Source: OCS116 cluster bacterium AG-390-A19 (GTDB lineage: Bacteria; Pseudomonadota; Alphaproteobacteria; MED-G09). Taken from it: a stretch of 64,000 bases of DNA. Below, piece after piece: positions 35,714 through 47,225 of this stretch. The stretch's first letter is position 1; each line of letters begins with the position of its first letter. The notes under the pieces were generated by a model. That model searched no databases, was not told where the DNA came from, and worked only from the letters and a program-made list of their open reading frames with translations. The stretch is taken from contig QCGV01000002.1 in the NCBI GenBank assembly GCA_003278145.1, positions 62,001 to 126,000 on the forward strand, given 5' to 3'. The translations under genes were made by a program, and so were the position numbers.

Positions 35714-36595
35714 ATGACTGAAAAAATTAGCTCTTGGAATATTGGTAAAGTAAAAGTAACGAGAATTGTCGAAGTTGAAAGAACAGGTCCTATGTTTGTT
35801 GTTCCAGATGCTATTCCAGAGAACATCATAAAAATGCCATGGCTCAAACCATACTTTGCCGATGAAGAAGGTAATACAATAGTAAGCGTACACGCTTTAG
35901 TTATAGAAACATCAGAGAAATGTATAATTGTTGATACATGCCTAGGTAATGACAAAGAAAGACATATACCTGCATGGAATAATCTTCAAACAAAATTCCT
36001 AGAGGATCTTGAGAGAGCTGGGTATAAAACAACAGATATTGATATTGTTTTATGTACCCACCTTCATACTGACCATGTTGGATGGAATACAGTTTTAATA
36101 AATGATAAATGGGAACCAACGTTTAAAAAAGCTGACTATTTATTTGGAAAAGATGAATGGAATTATACAGAAAAACAAATAAAAATTCCTGCATATGCAG
36201 AATTTATTAATGATTCAATTATTCCTATTATAGAATCAGGATTAGTAAAATTTGTTGAAGTCGATGAGAAAATTTGTGAAGAAGTAAAACTTGAGCCAAC
36301 CATTGGTCATACGCCTGGGCATGTAAGTATCAAAATTGAATCTGAGGGAAAAAAAGCATCAATAACAGGTGATTTTCTTCATCATCCATGTCAAATGGAA
36401 AAACTTGACTGGATATCATCTGCGGACTGGAATCCTGAATTAGCTAAAGAAACCAGAAAGAAAAAATTATTAGAATATGCTAACGAAGAAATTCTTGTTT
36501 TTGGTACTCATTTTGCAACACCTTCGGCAGGTTTTGTAAGAAAAAAAGATGATCATTTTATTTTTGAAGTTCAACACCCTTTAGAAAAAAGATAA
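35714..36595 (+). CDS. Metallo-beta-lactamase-fold hydrolase (lactonase-like)
   Basis: A 293-residue dinuclear-metal hydrolase when started at the ATG at 35714, 4 nt after the ABM gene; the open frame extends upstream to 35678 but inside that gene. The metal motif is CTHLHTDHVGWN, followed by EPTIGHTPGHVSI and SITGDFLHHP, and a late FGTHFATPSAG. The HLHTDHVGW pattern is typical of the MBL-fold group near N-acyl homoserine lactonases and other ester/lactone hydrolases. In this setting a pathway lactone or ester is as likely as a signal molecule. Confidence 0.83.
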   Translation: MTEKISSWNIGKVKVTRIVEVERTGPMFVVPDAIPENIIKMPWLKPYFADEEGNTIVSVHALVIETSEKCIIVDTCLGNDKERHIPAWNNLQTKFLEDLERAGYKTTDIDIVLCTHLHTDHVGWNTVLINDKWEPTFKKADYLFGKDEWNYTEKQIKIPAYAEFINDSIIPIIESGLVKFVEVDEKICEEVKLEPTIGHTPGHVSIKIESEGKKASITGDFLHHPCQMEKLDWISSADWNPELAKETRKKKLLEYANEEILVFGTHFATPSAGFVRKKDDHFIFEVQHPLEKR

Positions 36596-36663
36596 AACAA
36601 GCCTCAAAAAACATTTACTAAAATAATTTTTTTGTCTTTAATTAATGAATAGGAGAGATCGAA

Positions 36664-38049
36664 ATGAGTTTAACTGATGATGTAAAACCAGGGGAAGCAA
36701 GATGTCCTGGTCATCCTACTACAAAGGAATTAATTAAAGGAGATAAAGGTGGTGCTCCAAAAGCATTACTTGAGGAATCTTATGAATTCATTGGTGATGA
36801 AGATATCCCTTATGAAAGATATACATCACAAGAATTTGCAAAAAAAGAAGATGATCGAATGTGGTCGAGGGTTTGGCAATGGGCATGTCGTGAAGAACAT
36901 ATCCCTGAACCAGGTGATTATTATGTATATGATGTAGGTGACAGATCAGCTCTTATAGTAAGAACCCATGATAATGAAGTAAAAGCATATTTTAATTCAT
37001 GCCTTCATAGAGGCACACAACTTAAACCATCAAATACAAATGGTGTTTGTAAAGAACTTAAATGCCCATTTCATGGTTGGACATGGTCACTAAAAGGTGA
37101 ATTAGAGTATTTACCCTGTGACTGGGATTTTCCTCATGTAAAAAAGGATGAATTCAGTCTACCTGAATTAAAATTAGAAATATGGGGTGGTTTTATTTTC
37201 ATAAACTTTGATCAAGACGCAAAACCATTAAGTGACTACTTGGGTGTTCTTCCTGATCACTTTAAAAATTGGAAATTGGAAGACAGATATATTGAAACAC
37301 ATGTAATAAAAAAACTTCCAGCAAATTGGAAGGTTTCTGCAGAAGCATTTTTAGAGGCATACCATGTTTTAGAAACACACTCGGAAGGAGTCTATACAGC
37401 AGGTGATGCAAATGCAGATTATGATATTTTTGGTGATCATATATCAAGATTTGTTCATACCATAGGTTATACAAGCCCTCATATTGAAGAAAATAGACCT
37501 TCTCAACAGGAAATATACGATATTCTAATGGGCAGAAGGACTGATGAAGGTGCTGGAAAAAAACTACCTGATGGTGTAACCGCTAGAGAAGCTTATGCTG
37601 AACATGTTCAAAACAATATGAAAGAAAAATATAAGCAAGATTTCTCAAATCTTACAGTTACTGAAACAATTGACTCTATTGAGTATTTTGTTTTTCCAAA
37701 TGCGTTCTTCTTTCCAGGTCTACAATTATCTATGGTTTATAGATTTAGACCAAATGGAGTAGATGGAGCGCTTTTCGATTTACTTTTCTTGAGACCAAAA
37801 CCGATTGATGGTCCATGTCCACCGCCACCAGATGCATTTGAACTTGAGATTGAAGATAGCTATACTAAATGCCCAGGTACTGAATTCCTTGGTGCTGTAT
37901 ATGACCAAGATACAAACAACCTTCTTTCACAAACAAAAGGTTTTAAAACAAGTTTAAAAAAAGGCCAATCTCTTGGTAATTATCAAGAAGCAAGAACAAG
38001 GCACTTACATCAAACAATAGATAAATATTTAGAGGAAAAAAATGGCTAG
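36664..38049 (+). CDS. Rieske non-heme iron oxygenase, alpha subunit (copy 5, divergent subfamily)
   Basis: A 461-residue oxygenase with Rieske ligands C113, H115, C134, H137 (CLHRG...CPFHGW). The iron site reads SAEAFLEAYHVLETH: ligands H234 and H239 are kept, but the bridging Asp of other copies is replaced by Glu (E227), and Asn by Ala. An N-terminal extension of about 25 residues includes ARCPGHPTT. This EAFxExYH form marks a separate subfamily. AGGAGAG precedes the ATG. It overlaps an SDR by 8 nt and leads an operon of SDR, SDR, dienelactone hydrolase, MBL hydrolase and transporter. Confidence 0.9.
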   Translation: MSLTDDVKPGEARCPGHPTTKELIKGDKGGAPKALLEESYEFIGDEDIPYERYTSQEFAKKEDDRMWSRVWQWACREEHIPEPGDYYVYDVGDRSALIVRTHDNEVKAYFNSCLHRGTQLKPSNTNGVCKELKCPFHGWTWSLKGELEYLPCDWDFPHVKKDEFSLPELKLEIWGGFIFINFDQDAKPLSDYLGVLPDHFKNWKLEDRYIETHVIKKLPANWKVSAEAFLEAYHVLETHSEGVYTAGDANADYDIFGDHISRFVHTIGYTSPHIEENRPSQQEIYDILMGRRTDEGAGKKLPDGVTAREAYAEHVQNNMKEKYKQDFSNLTVTETIDSIEYFVFPNAFFFPGLQLSMVYRFRPNGVDGALFDLLFLRPKPIDGPCPPPPDAFELEIEDSYTKCPGTEFLGAVYDQDTNNLLSQTKGFKTSLKKGQSLGNYQEARTRHLHQTIDKYLEEKNG

Positions 38050-38809
38050 ATTAAAAAATAAAGTTGCCGTGGTGCTTGGAGCATCATCAATTGAAGGACT
38101 GGGTGGGGTAATAGCGAAAACATATGCTAACGAGGGAGCAAATGTGGTTGTTAGTGGAAGGCGTCAAGAACCTCTTGATCAGTTAGCTAAAGATATTAAT
38201 GGGACAGCCCAAGTTTGTGATATTACAAGAGATGGTGATGTAGAAAATCTTTTTAAGGTTGCTAAAGATACCTATGGAAAAGTTGATATAGCGATTAATA
38301 CAACAGGTATATATGAACCAGGACCATTAAATGAATTATCTAGAGATCATTTAAGAAAATATTCAGAAGTTAGCTTTATAGGCCCAGTTATTTTTATAAG
38401 AGAGGCAGCTGAAATAATGGAGGAAGGAGGATCAATTATCTCGACTACTTCCGTAACAGTTGAGTTATCGGCTGTTGGTTTAGCTGGATATGTTGGTACT
38501 AAGGCAGGGACTGATAAAGTGATCCAAGTAGCAGCAAAAGAATATCAACATAAAAGATTAAAAATTAATTCTTTGTCCCCTGGTTTAGTTGATACACCAA
38601 TGACAGGTGGATTATTTGAAATGGAAGGACCGATAAAAGCTATGACTAAAGAGTCACCTTTAGGAAGGTTAGCTGATGTTAATGACGTTGCTAAGGCTGC
38701 CCTATGGCTTGCTTCAGATGAGTGCTTCACTACAGGTGATTTTATAAGAGTTGGCGCGGGTATTCATTTAAATCGCTTACCTACAGCTGAAGAAATGTAT
38801 GGTCTATAA
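38042..38809 (+). CDS. SDR-family oxidoreductase
   Basis: A 255-residue classical short-chain dehydrogenase. Cofactor motif VVLGASSIEGLGGVIAK is at the N-terminus, with VVSGRRQE suggesting NADP preference. The catalytic set is Ser in ISTTSVTVEL and YxxxK in AGYVGTKAG. It overlaps the Rieske copy-5 gene by 8 nt, so it probably acts directly on that enzyme's product, such as oxidation of an alcohol or diol. The exact substrate is unknown. Confidence 0.9.
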   Translation: MARLKNKVAVVLGASSIEGLGGVIAKTYANEGANVVVSGRRQEPLDQLAKDINGTAQVCDITRDGDVENLFKVAKDTYGKVDIAINTTGIYEPGPLNELSRDHLRKYSEVSFIGPVIFIREAAEIMEEGGSIISTTSVTVELSAVGLAGYVGTKAGTDKVIQVAAKEYQHKRLKINSLSPGLVDTPMTGGLFEMEGPIKAMTKESPLGRLADVNDVAKAALWLASDECFTTGDFIRVGAGIHLNRLPTAEEMYGL

Positions 38810-38832
38810 TTTATTAAAAATGGAGAAATAAA

Positions 38833-39609
38833 ATGACAGGAAGATTAGAGGGAAAAGTAGCAATTATTACTGGAGCAGCAATGGGTTTGGGTGCAGCCGA
38901 TGCTGAGCTTTTTGCTTCAGAAGGTGCTCAAGTAGTTTTAACAGATATTGCTGAAGATAAAGGACAAGCTCTTGCTGATAAATTAGGTGGTACCTTTTTT
39001 AAGCATGATGTTACTGATGAAGATCGTTGGATAGAAATTATTAATGAAACAGAGAAAAAATACGGACGCATAGATGTGCTTGTAAATAATGCCGGTATTG
39101 TTAAACCTGGTGACCCTGAAAATCAAACAACTGAAGAATACAAGCTAACAATGTCTGTGCATATGGATAGTACTTTCTTTGGCTGTAAATATGTTATTCC
39201 TGTTATGGCAAAAACAGGTGGTGGATCGATTGTCAATATGTGCTCAATTGCATCAGTGCAAGGTGAGTCATATGTTGCAGCATATTGCGCAGCTAAGGGA
39301 GCAATAGAAGCTTACAGTAGAGCAGTTGCAGTGCACTGTGGATTAGCAAAAAATGGTGTACGCTGTAACACAATTCATCCTTCTGGAATTGCCACACCAA
39401 TGGTGGCAAGTGTTCCAGCATTAATGGAGGAGAAATTTGGTCCTTCACCAGTTCAAGAGGCACCAGTTGATACAAATAAAGTTGGAGAGCCAATGGATAT
39501 TGCAAATGCTGCTCTTTACCTTGCATCAGACGAGTCAAAATTTGTTAATGGAGCACAAATACGTGTTGATAATGCAATGTCTGTTGTATCAGGAAATATG
39601 CCTGAGTAA
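38833..39609 (+). CDS. SDR-family oxidoreductase
   Basis: A 258-residue classical SDR with N-terminal AIITGAAMGLGAADAEL, an acidic residue after the second strand (VVLTDIAEDK) that suits NAD, the NNAGIV motif, Ser in MCSIASVQG, and YxxxK in AAYCAAKGAIEAYSR. The sequence resembles hydroxysteroid and cyclohexanol-type dehydrogenases in general pattern. It is the second SDR in the operon, 23 nt after the first. NAD preference suggests it works in the oxidative direction. Confidence 0.9.
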   Translation: MTGRLEGKVAIITGAAMGLGAADAELFASEGAQVVLTDIAEDKGQALADKLGGTFFKHDVTDEDRWIEIINETEKKYGRIDVLVNNAGIVKPGDPENQTTEEYKLTMSVHMDSTFFGCKYVIPVMAKTGGGSIVNMCSIASVQGESYVAAYCAAKGAIEAYSRAVAVHCGLAKNGVRCNTIHPSGIATPMVASVPALMEEKFGPSPVQEAPVDTNKVGEPMDIANAALYLASDESKFVNGAQIRVDNAMSVVSGNMPE

Positions 39610-39623
39610 TTTTGGAGACACAC

Positions 39624-40331
39624 ATGGAAAAAATTATTAATTATTTTGACGATGAAACACGTCTTGAAGGTATCTTCTTTCCTTGCGAAGGAAATGAAAA
39701 TGCTCCTGTTGTTTTAGTAGTACCTACATACGCCGGAAGAGATCAATTTACTATCGATAAAGCTAAATCTATGAATGCTCTAGGTTATTCAGGATTTGCG
39801 GTAGATATGTATGGAGAGGCTAAAATAGGAGAAACTCCAGAAGAGAATATGGAATTAATGAATAATGTTCTTTCCGATAGGCCTATGCTTCAAAAAAGAA
39901 TGCAATTAGCTATAGATGCTGCAAAAAAAGAGGCTGGAGTAGATAATTCAAAAATAGCAAGTATTGGTTTTTGTTTTGGTGGATTATGTGTTTTAGATAC
40001 TGCTAGGACAGGACTCGATATAGCTGGAGTTGTTTCTTTTCATGGAATCTTTAATAAACCAGGTAATACCGATGGTAATAAAATAAAAGCCAAAGTTCTA
40101 GTTCTTCATGGAAATGATGATCCAATGGTACCTCATTCTGATGTTAATGGTCTAGCAAATGAACTAACTGAAGCTGAAGCTGATTGGCAGATACATGCTT
40201 ATGGATCAACATCTCATGCTTTTACTAACAAGGAAGCAAATTCTCCTGAAATGGGAATGGCTTATAATCCTGACGCAGATAGACGTTCATGGAAATCAAT
40301 GACAGACTTTTTAAAAGAAGTTATTGGCTAA
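39624..40331 (+). CDS. Dienelactone hydrolase family protein
   Basis: A 235-residue alpha/beta hydrolase. The nucleophile elbow is GFCFGG, with Cys in the nucleophile place as in carboxymethylenebutenolidase; the acid is in HGNDDPMVPH and the histidine in STSHAF. The chosen ATG at 39624 follows TTGGAGA; a TTG at 39612 would add four residues. In aromatic pathways these enzymes open dienelactones after ring fission, so the gene suits a downstream step here. The family is broad and the substrate uncertain. Confidence 0.88.
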   Translation: MEKIINYFDDETRLEGIFFPCEGNENAPVVLVVPTYAGRDQFTIDKAKSMNALGYSGFAVDMYGEAKIGETPEENMELMNNVLSDRPMLQKRMQLAIDAAKKEAGVDNSKIASIGFCFGGLCVLDTARTGLDIAGVVSFHGIFNKPGNTDGNKIKAKVLVLHGNDDPMVPHSDVNGLANELTEAEADWQIHAYGSTSHAFTNKEANSPEMGMAYNPDADRRSWKSMTDFLKEVIG

Positions 40332-40359
40332 ATTGAGTTGAAGATATATACAATAAAAT

Positions 40360-41079
40360 ATGAGTGATAATAAACAGCTTTCCGTTCATGCATTTGTTGT
40401 ACCAGTAACACCATTTCAGCAGAACTGTTCTATCATATGGTGTACTGAAACAATGAAAGGCGCCGTTATTGATCCTGGTGGTGATATTCAGTCAATTCTA
40501 GATGCAATAAAAAAATATAATATCTCAATTGAAAAAATACTTATCACGCATGCTCATTTAGATCATGCAGGAGCTACAGCTGAACTATCAAGAATTCTTA
40601 ATGTCCATATTGAAGGTCCGCATAAAGATGATATGTTTTTAATAGAAAGTCTTGAGGAGCAAGGAAAAAAATATAATTTTTCACCTGCAGAATCATTTAA
40701 AACTTCAAGATTTTTAGAAGGCGGAGATGAAGTAAAAATTGGCAATCAAATCTTTGGTGTTAGACATTGTCCAGGTCATACACCTGGTCATGTAATCTTT
40801 TTTCACGAAGAAACAAAATTAGCCGCTGTTGGTGATGTTTTATTTCAGGGTTCTATTGGTAGGTCAGATCTTCCGAGAGGAAATCATCAACAATTAGTCG
40901 ATTCTATCGTGAACGAGTTATGGCCACTTGGTGATGAAATGAGATTTATTCCAGGCCACGGACCAATGTCTACTTTTGGTAATGAAAGATTAACAAATCC
41001 CTATGTTTCTGATTTTGCTTTGGGGATTGATCGAGAAGTAAATGAAGCTCTAAAAAAACAAGAAGAAAAAAGGGAGTAA
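40360..41079 (+). CDS. Metallo-beta-lactamase-fold hydrolase, glyoxalase II-like (YcbL type)
   Basis: A 239-residue enzyme with the metal motif THAHLDHAG, RHCPGHTPGHVIF, AAVGDVLFQGSIGRSDLPRG and FIPGHGP. This pattern is that of the short glyoxalase II-like/YcbL group, which hydrolyses thioesters. It may serve general metabolism (S-lactoylglutathione or similar) or a pathway thioester. It starts 28 nt after the dienelactone hydrolase and ends 3 nt before a transporter. Confidence 0.88.
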   Translation: MSDNKQLSVHAFVVPVTPFQQNCSIIWCTETMKGAVIDPGGDIQSILDAIKKYNISIEKILITHAHLDHAGATAELSRILNVHIEGPHKDDMFLIESLEEQGKKYNFSPAESFKTSRFLEGGDEVKIGNQIFGVRHCPGHTPGHVIFFHEETKLAAVGDVLFQGSIGRSDLPRGNHQQLVDSIVNELWPLGDEMRFIPGHGPMSTFGNERLTNPYVSDFALGIDREVNEALKKQEEKRE

Positions 41080-41082
41080 TTT

Positions 41083-42330
41083 TTGAATCTCTCCGACAGC
41101 CGTTTTCATAGGCGAGCTGGCCTTTCAGGATTATATTTTATACAAGGAATGCCTCAGGGCTTAATATATTTTGCCTTATTAGACTGGTTAGCATCAGTTG
41201 GTTTTAGTATTAGTGATATTGCAGTAGTAATGTCGCTAGCTTCTCTTCCTTGGACTTTTAAAATTTTAATTGGTCCATTTGTAGATACAATAAAGTTATC
41301 AAAAATGGGGAAAAGGAAGCCGTGGATATTTTTTTCATTACTATCTTCTAGTCTAATTTTTATTATTTCTTCAAATTACATTTCCACTGAACTATCACCC
41401 CTAGCGATTGGGCTAAATCTATTTGCTGTTATCCTATTTACTTCAATTTTAGATGTTGCAACGGATGGTTTAGCTATCGATACCTTAAACCAAGATGAAA
41501 GAGGTATAAGTAATGGATTAATGTGGGCTAGTAGAACTGTTGGTGTAAGCTCCGCTGCAGTTTTCGCTTCATTTACAATTAATGAAATAGGTTTAAAAGA
41601 GACATTTTTATTTTTTGGTTTTTTAAATTTTTTCTTTTCTTTACTTTCGCTCATAATGAAAGAAAACAAAGATGATCAACTTTTATCACTCAAGCTTACA
41701 GAAAAAATAGAATTCTCTTATTATAAAGAGACTTTTTTAAACTTATACAACAAGTCTAAAATGCCAATTTTTATTTTACTTATGGGTTTTTGCTTGCTCT
41801 CAAATATTGCATTTGGAATGCATTATGTAAGTATTTCAAATTTATTTATAACCTCTAATAATTGGGATAATTCTAATTTAACCGAAATACGTTCAATTGG
41901 CTTATATGCGGGAGCTGGAGCAGCTATAATTGGTGGTTATTTATCAGATAAGTTTAATCCATATAGAATTATTGTAGTTTCCCAAGTAATGATTGCCTTG
42001 GTCTTTTTGCTAATAGCAATATTTGAAAATAATATTTCAAATTTTTATATTGGTTCTTTATTCATAATTATAATTTCTGTACTTGGATCTTGTCTTATGT
42101 CAGCTAGTCTATCGCTATGCATGAGTCTCTCTATGACTGCAGTTGCGGCTTCACAATTTGCACTTTTAATGAGTATCAGACATTTCTCAAGAATAATCGG
42201 AGAATGGAGTGCTGGATTACTAGATTATAACGATGTCTCTTTAAGTAATTTATATTTTATTATGTTTTTGGTTTCATTTTTACCAATTATCATTATTTAC
42301 AGAATGAAAAACTTCACCCACAAAACGTAA
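41083..42330 (+). CDS. MFS transporter, AmpG/PAT-like
   Basis: A 415-residue membrane protein with about twelve hydrophobic segments and the N-terminal pattern GLYFIQGMPQGLIYFALLDW followed by PWTFKILIGPFVD, characteristic of the AmpG/acetyl-CoA transporter (PAT) branch of the MFS. AmpG imports muropeptides, but other branch members carry different solutes. The start is TTG with AGGGAG six bases upstream. It ends the island operon, which suggests either uptake of the pathway substrate or an unrelated cell-wall recycling role. Confidence 0.85.
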   Translation: MNLSDSRFHRRAGLSGLYFIQGMPQGLIYFALLDWLASVGFSISDIAVVMSLASLPWTFKILIGPFVDTIKLSKMGKRKPWIFFSLLSSSLIFIISSNYISTELSPLAIGLNLFAVILFTSILDVATDGLAIDTLNQDERGISNGLMWASRTVGVSSAAVFASFTINEIGLKETFLFFGFLNFFFSLLSLIMKENKDDQLLSLKLTEKIEFSYYKETFLNLYNKSKMPIFILLMGFCLLSNIAFGMHYVSISNLFITSNNWDNSNLTEIRSIGLYAGAGAAIIGGYLSDKFNPYRIIVVSQVMIALVFLLIAIFENNISNFYIGSLFIIIISVLGSCLMSASLSLCMSLSMTAVAASQFALLMSIRHFSRIIGEWSAGLLDYNDVSLSNLYFIMFLVSFLPIIIIYRMKNFTHKT

Positions 42331-42353
42331 ATTATTTTTTAGATATTATAAAC

Positions 42354-42381
42354 TTGACACCTTCTCACTCAACGTTATATT
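42354..42381 (+). promoter_or_regulatory. Sigma-70 type promoter for rplU-rpmA
   Basis: TTGACA, a 16-nt spacer and TATATT lie about 50 nt before rplU. The -35 box is perfect and the -10 box matches five of six. Position directly before a ribosomal protein operon, and in a gap of only 101 nt, makes this the best promoter in the window. Confidence 0.65.
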
Positions 42382-42431
42382 TGCGCTCCTAAAGAGTTTT
42401 TTAATTCTTTTTATACAAATGGATATTTATT

Positions 42432-42893
42432 ATGTATGCAGTAATTCGAAGTGGTGGAAAACAGTATAAAGTCTCAAAAGATGACGTTATATCAGTTGAA
42501 AAGCTAACTGCTGAAGCAGGGGATAAAATTAGCCTTGATGAAGTATTAATGATTAGCGAAAAAGATAACCTTATTATCGGTGATCCAATTATTAAAGGTG
42601 CTACAGTTAATGCTGAGGTCGTTGAACAAACAAGAGCTAAGAAAATAATCGTTTTTAAAAAGAAAAGAAGACATAATTATAGAAGAAAAAACGGACATCA
42701 ACAGAATTTGACCACTTTAAAAATTGTTGATATTAAAGCTACTGCTACAAAAAAAGCAGCAGCCAAAAAAGTAGAAGCGCCTAAGGAAGAAAAGCCGAAA
42801 AAAAGTGCATCTGCTAAGAAAACAACTGCAAAAAAGACGGTAAAAACCGCTACAAAAACAAAGTCTGTTAAAAAAGAAAAGGCTAAGGAGTAA
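42432..42893 (+). CDS. rplU: 50S ribosomal protein L21 with a basic C-terminal tail
   Basis: Large-subunit protein that binds 23S rRNA. The first 100 or so residues are ordinary L21 ([18 protein letters not shown], then [22 protein letters not shown]). The gene is 153 residues in total because of a tail of roughly 45 residues made largely of Lys, Ala and Thr. Such tails occur in several alphaproteobacterial L21 proteins. It is followed 3 nt later by rpmA. Confidence 0.96.
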   Translation: MYAVIRSGGKQYKVSKDDVISVEKLTAEAGDKISLDEVLMISEKDNLIIGDPIIKGATVNAEVVEQTRAKKIIVFKKKRRHNYRRKNGHQQNLTTLKIVDIKATATKKAAAKKVEAPKEEKPKKSASAKKTTAKKTVKTATKTKSVKKEKAKE

Positions 42894-42896
42894 GTT

Positions 42897-43166
42897 ATGG
42901 CACATAAGAAAGCAGGTGGATCATCTAGAAATGGAAGAGATTCCGCAGGAAGAAGATTAGGTGTTAAAAAATTCGGTGGTGAAAACGTTATTCCTGGTAA
43001 TATTATAGTTAGACAAAGAGGAACTAAGTGGCAACCTGGACGAAATGTTGGTCTAGGAAAAGATCACACAATTTTTTCTCTTATTGAGGGTACAGTTAGC
43101 TTTAAAAAGTTAAGAAATGGAGGTCCGGTAATCTCTGTCGACCCAATTGCTGAGAAAGCTAACTAA
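42897..43166 (+). CDS. rpmA: 50S ribosomal protein L27
   Basis: Large-subunit protein near the peptidyl transferase centre. The 89 residues start [19 protein letters not shown], so it lacks the cleavable N-terminal extension of Firmicute L27. [21 protein letters not shown] is family-typical. It forms a two-gene unit with rplU, with obgE 62 nt downstream, the common bacterial order. Confidence 0.97.
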   Translation: MAHKKAGGSSRNGRDSAGRRLGVKKFGGENVIPGNIIVRQRGTKWQPGRNVGLGKDHTIFSLIEGTVSFKKLRNGGPVISVDPIAEKAN

Positions 43167-43225
43167 ATTTAAAACTGCCTAATTTATAGTTCTAAAATTT
43201 TTAAAATCTGTTACTTATGAGATAG

Positions 43226-45360
<2,135 letters not shown>

Positions 45361-46626
45361 ATGTCTAAAGAATTAGAAAAAGAATTAATTTTAATGGGAA
45401 AAAATGCAAGAAAAGCGTCTCAAATCCTAACACTGGCAAATTCTGATCTTAAAAATAGCGCCTTAGAAGCTATGGCGGTTGATATTGAAAAAAATAAAGA
45501 AAATATTCTTGAAGCAAATATTAAAGATGTTGAAAAAGCGAAAGCAAATAATATATCAAAATCATTTTTAGATAGGTTAATCTTAAATGATGAAAGGATT
45601 AAATCCATATCTGATGGTCTAAGAGAAATTATAAAGATTGAAGATCCTGTTGGTCAAACTATGTCTAAATGGGATAGACCTAATGGTTTAAATATTGAAA
45701 GAGTAAGAACTCCTCTTGGTGTTATTGGTGTGATTTACGAAAGCAGACCAAATGTAACAGCTGACGCAGGAGCTTTATGTTTAAAAGCAGGTAATGCAGT
45801 TATACTAAGGGGTGGATCAGAAAGTTATTACTCTTCAAACGCTATCTATAATTCTTTAAAAAATGGTCTAATCAAAGCTGGTCTGCCTGAGCACTCAATT
45901 CAAATTATACCTACCACAGATAGAAATGCCGTTGGATATCTTTTATCAGGATTAAACGACTCTATTGATGTGGTGGTACCTAGAGGCGGAAAAAGCTTAG
46001 TTGAAAGAGTTCAAAATGAAGCAAAAGTACCTGTATTTGGGCATCTAGAAGGTATTTGTCATGTATATATTGATAAAGATGCTGATGTTAAAAAAGCTAT
46101 TGAAGTAACAGTAAATGCAAAAATGAGAAGAACAGGTATTTGTGGTGCCGCCGAGACGTTATTAATAGATAAAGAAAACGCTGATATTTTCTTGCCTAAA
46201 TTAGCTGAGGCTCTAGAGGGTTTGGACTGTGAATTAAGAGGATGTAATAATTCGTTGAAAATAATTAAAGATATGATTCCTGCTGAAGAAAATGATTGGA
46301 GCACTGAATATTTAGATGCAATAATTAGCATAAAAATTGTTGATGGAATAAGAGGCGCAATTGATCACATAAATAGCTATTCAACTAGTCACACTGACTC
46401 CATTATTACAGAGAATATTAAAACTGCAGATATTTTTTTAAAAGAAATTGATAGCGCTATTGTTATGCATAATGCCTCGACTCAATTTGCAGATGGTGGA
46501 GAATTTGGTATGGGTGCAGAAATAGGAATAGCAACTGGCAGATTTCATGCAAGAGGTCCTGTTGGAGTTGAACAATTAACCAGTTTTAAATATGTTGTTA
46601 GAGGATCAGGACAAGTAAGGCCCTAA
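45361..46626 (+). CDS. proA: Gamma-glutamyl phosphate reductase
   Basis: NADPH-dependent reduction of glutamyl phosphate to the semialdehyde, the second proline step. The 421-residue aldehyde-dehydrogenase-fold protein has [28 protein letters not shown], the catalytic Cys in [11 protein letters not shown], and the C-terminal [17 protein letters not shown]. It begins immediately after proB and overlaps nadD by 1 nt. Confidence 0.97.
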   Translation: MSKELEKELILMGKNARKASQILTLANSDLKNSALEAMAVDIEKNKENILEANIKDVEKAKANNISKSFLDRLILNDERIKSISDGLREIIKIEDPVGQTMSKWDRPNGLNIERVRTPLGVIGVIYESRPNVTADAGALCLKAGNAVILRGGSESYYSSNAIYNSLKNGLIKAGLPEHSIQIIPTTDRNAVGYLLSGLNDSIDVVVPRGGKSLVERVQNEAKVPVFGHLEGICHVYIDKDADVKKAIEVTVNAKMRRTGICGAAETLLIDKENADIFLPKLAEALEGLDCELRGCNNSLKIIKDMIPAEENDWSTEYLDAIISIKIVDGIRGAIDHINSYSTSHTDSIITENIKTADIFLKEIDSAIVMHNASTQFADGGEFGMGAEIGIATGRFHARGPVGVEQLTSFKYVVRGSGQVRP

Positions 46627-47225
46627 TGGAAGAAATCCTTAAAAAAGAAATATCACTTGGGGAAAGTTCTAGGATTGGCTTATTTGGAGGCTCCTTTAAT
46701 CCTGCACATGAATGGCACTTTCAGGTAGCAAAACATGCTTGTGAAATTTTAAAATTAGATAAAATAATTTGGCTAGTATCCCCTCATAATCCACTCAAGG
46801 ATAAAAAAACTTTGTTTTCGCTAGAAGATAGATTAGAAAGTGCAAAAAAAATTGGAAGGTCGCCAAATTTCATAATTACAGATGTTGAAAAAAAATTAAA
46901 AACACAATACTCAATAGATACTATTTCAGTTTTTCAAAAAACTTTCTTATCAAAAAAATTTGTTTGGATTATGGGATCAGATAATGCAGCTCAGATAAAA
47001 CAATGGAAAGATTGGAAATTAATTTTGGAGAAAATAGCTATTGCTATTTATCCTAGAGCTACTCATCCATTGGATGAAGTAGAAAAAATATTAGTAAAAT
47101 ACTCTAATAAAATTAATGAGGGAAATGCTGAAGATCTAATTAAGCTTGAAACTCCATGTTTTACCTTTATTAATGGGCCAATGAATGATATTTCCTCATC
47201 AGAGATTAGGAGAAAAAATAGTTGA
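46626..47225 (+). CDS. nadD: Nicotinate-nucleotide adenylyltransferase
   Basis: Adenylates nicotinate mononucleotide in NAD synthesis. The 199 residues contain the nucleotidyltransferase signature GLFGGSFNPAHEWHF near the N-terminus and ISSSEIRRK at the end. In FNPAHxxH the metal/ATP histidines are present. It overlaps proA by 1 nt and rsfS by 4 nt. The nadD-rsfS pairing is widespread. Confidence 0.94.
   Translation: MEEILKKEISLGESSRIGLFGGSFNPAHEWHFQVAKHACEILKLDKIIWLVSPHNPLKDKKTLFSLEDRLESAKKIGRSPNFIITDVEKKLKTQYSIDTISVFQKTFLSKKFVWIMGSDNAAQIKQWKDWKLILEKIAIAIYPRATHPLDEVEKILVKYSNKINEGNAEDLIKLETPCFTFINGPMNDISSSEIRRKNS

Noticed and set aside
35714..36595. Quorum-quenching lactonase
   Set aside because: The motif is compatible, but the catabolic neighbours make a pathway lactone or ester equally likely, so no signalling role is claimed.
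14899..42330. Genomic island inserted by an integrase or at a tRNA
   Set aside because: No integrase, transposase, tRNA or flanking direct repeat was seen, and base composition looks the same as the neighbours; recent transfer is not supported.
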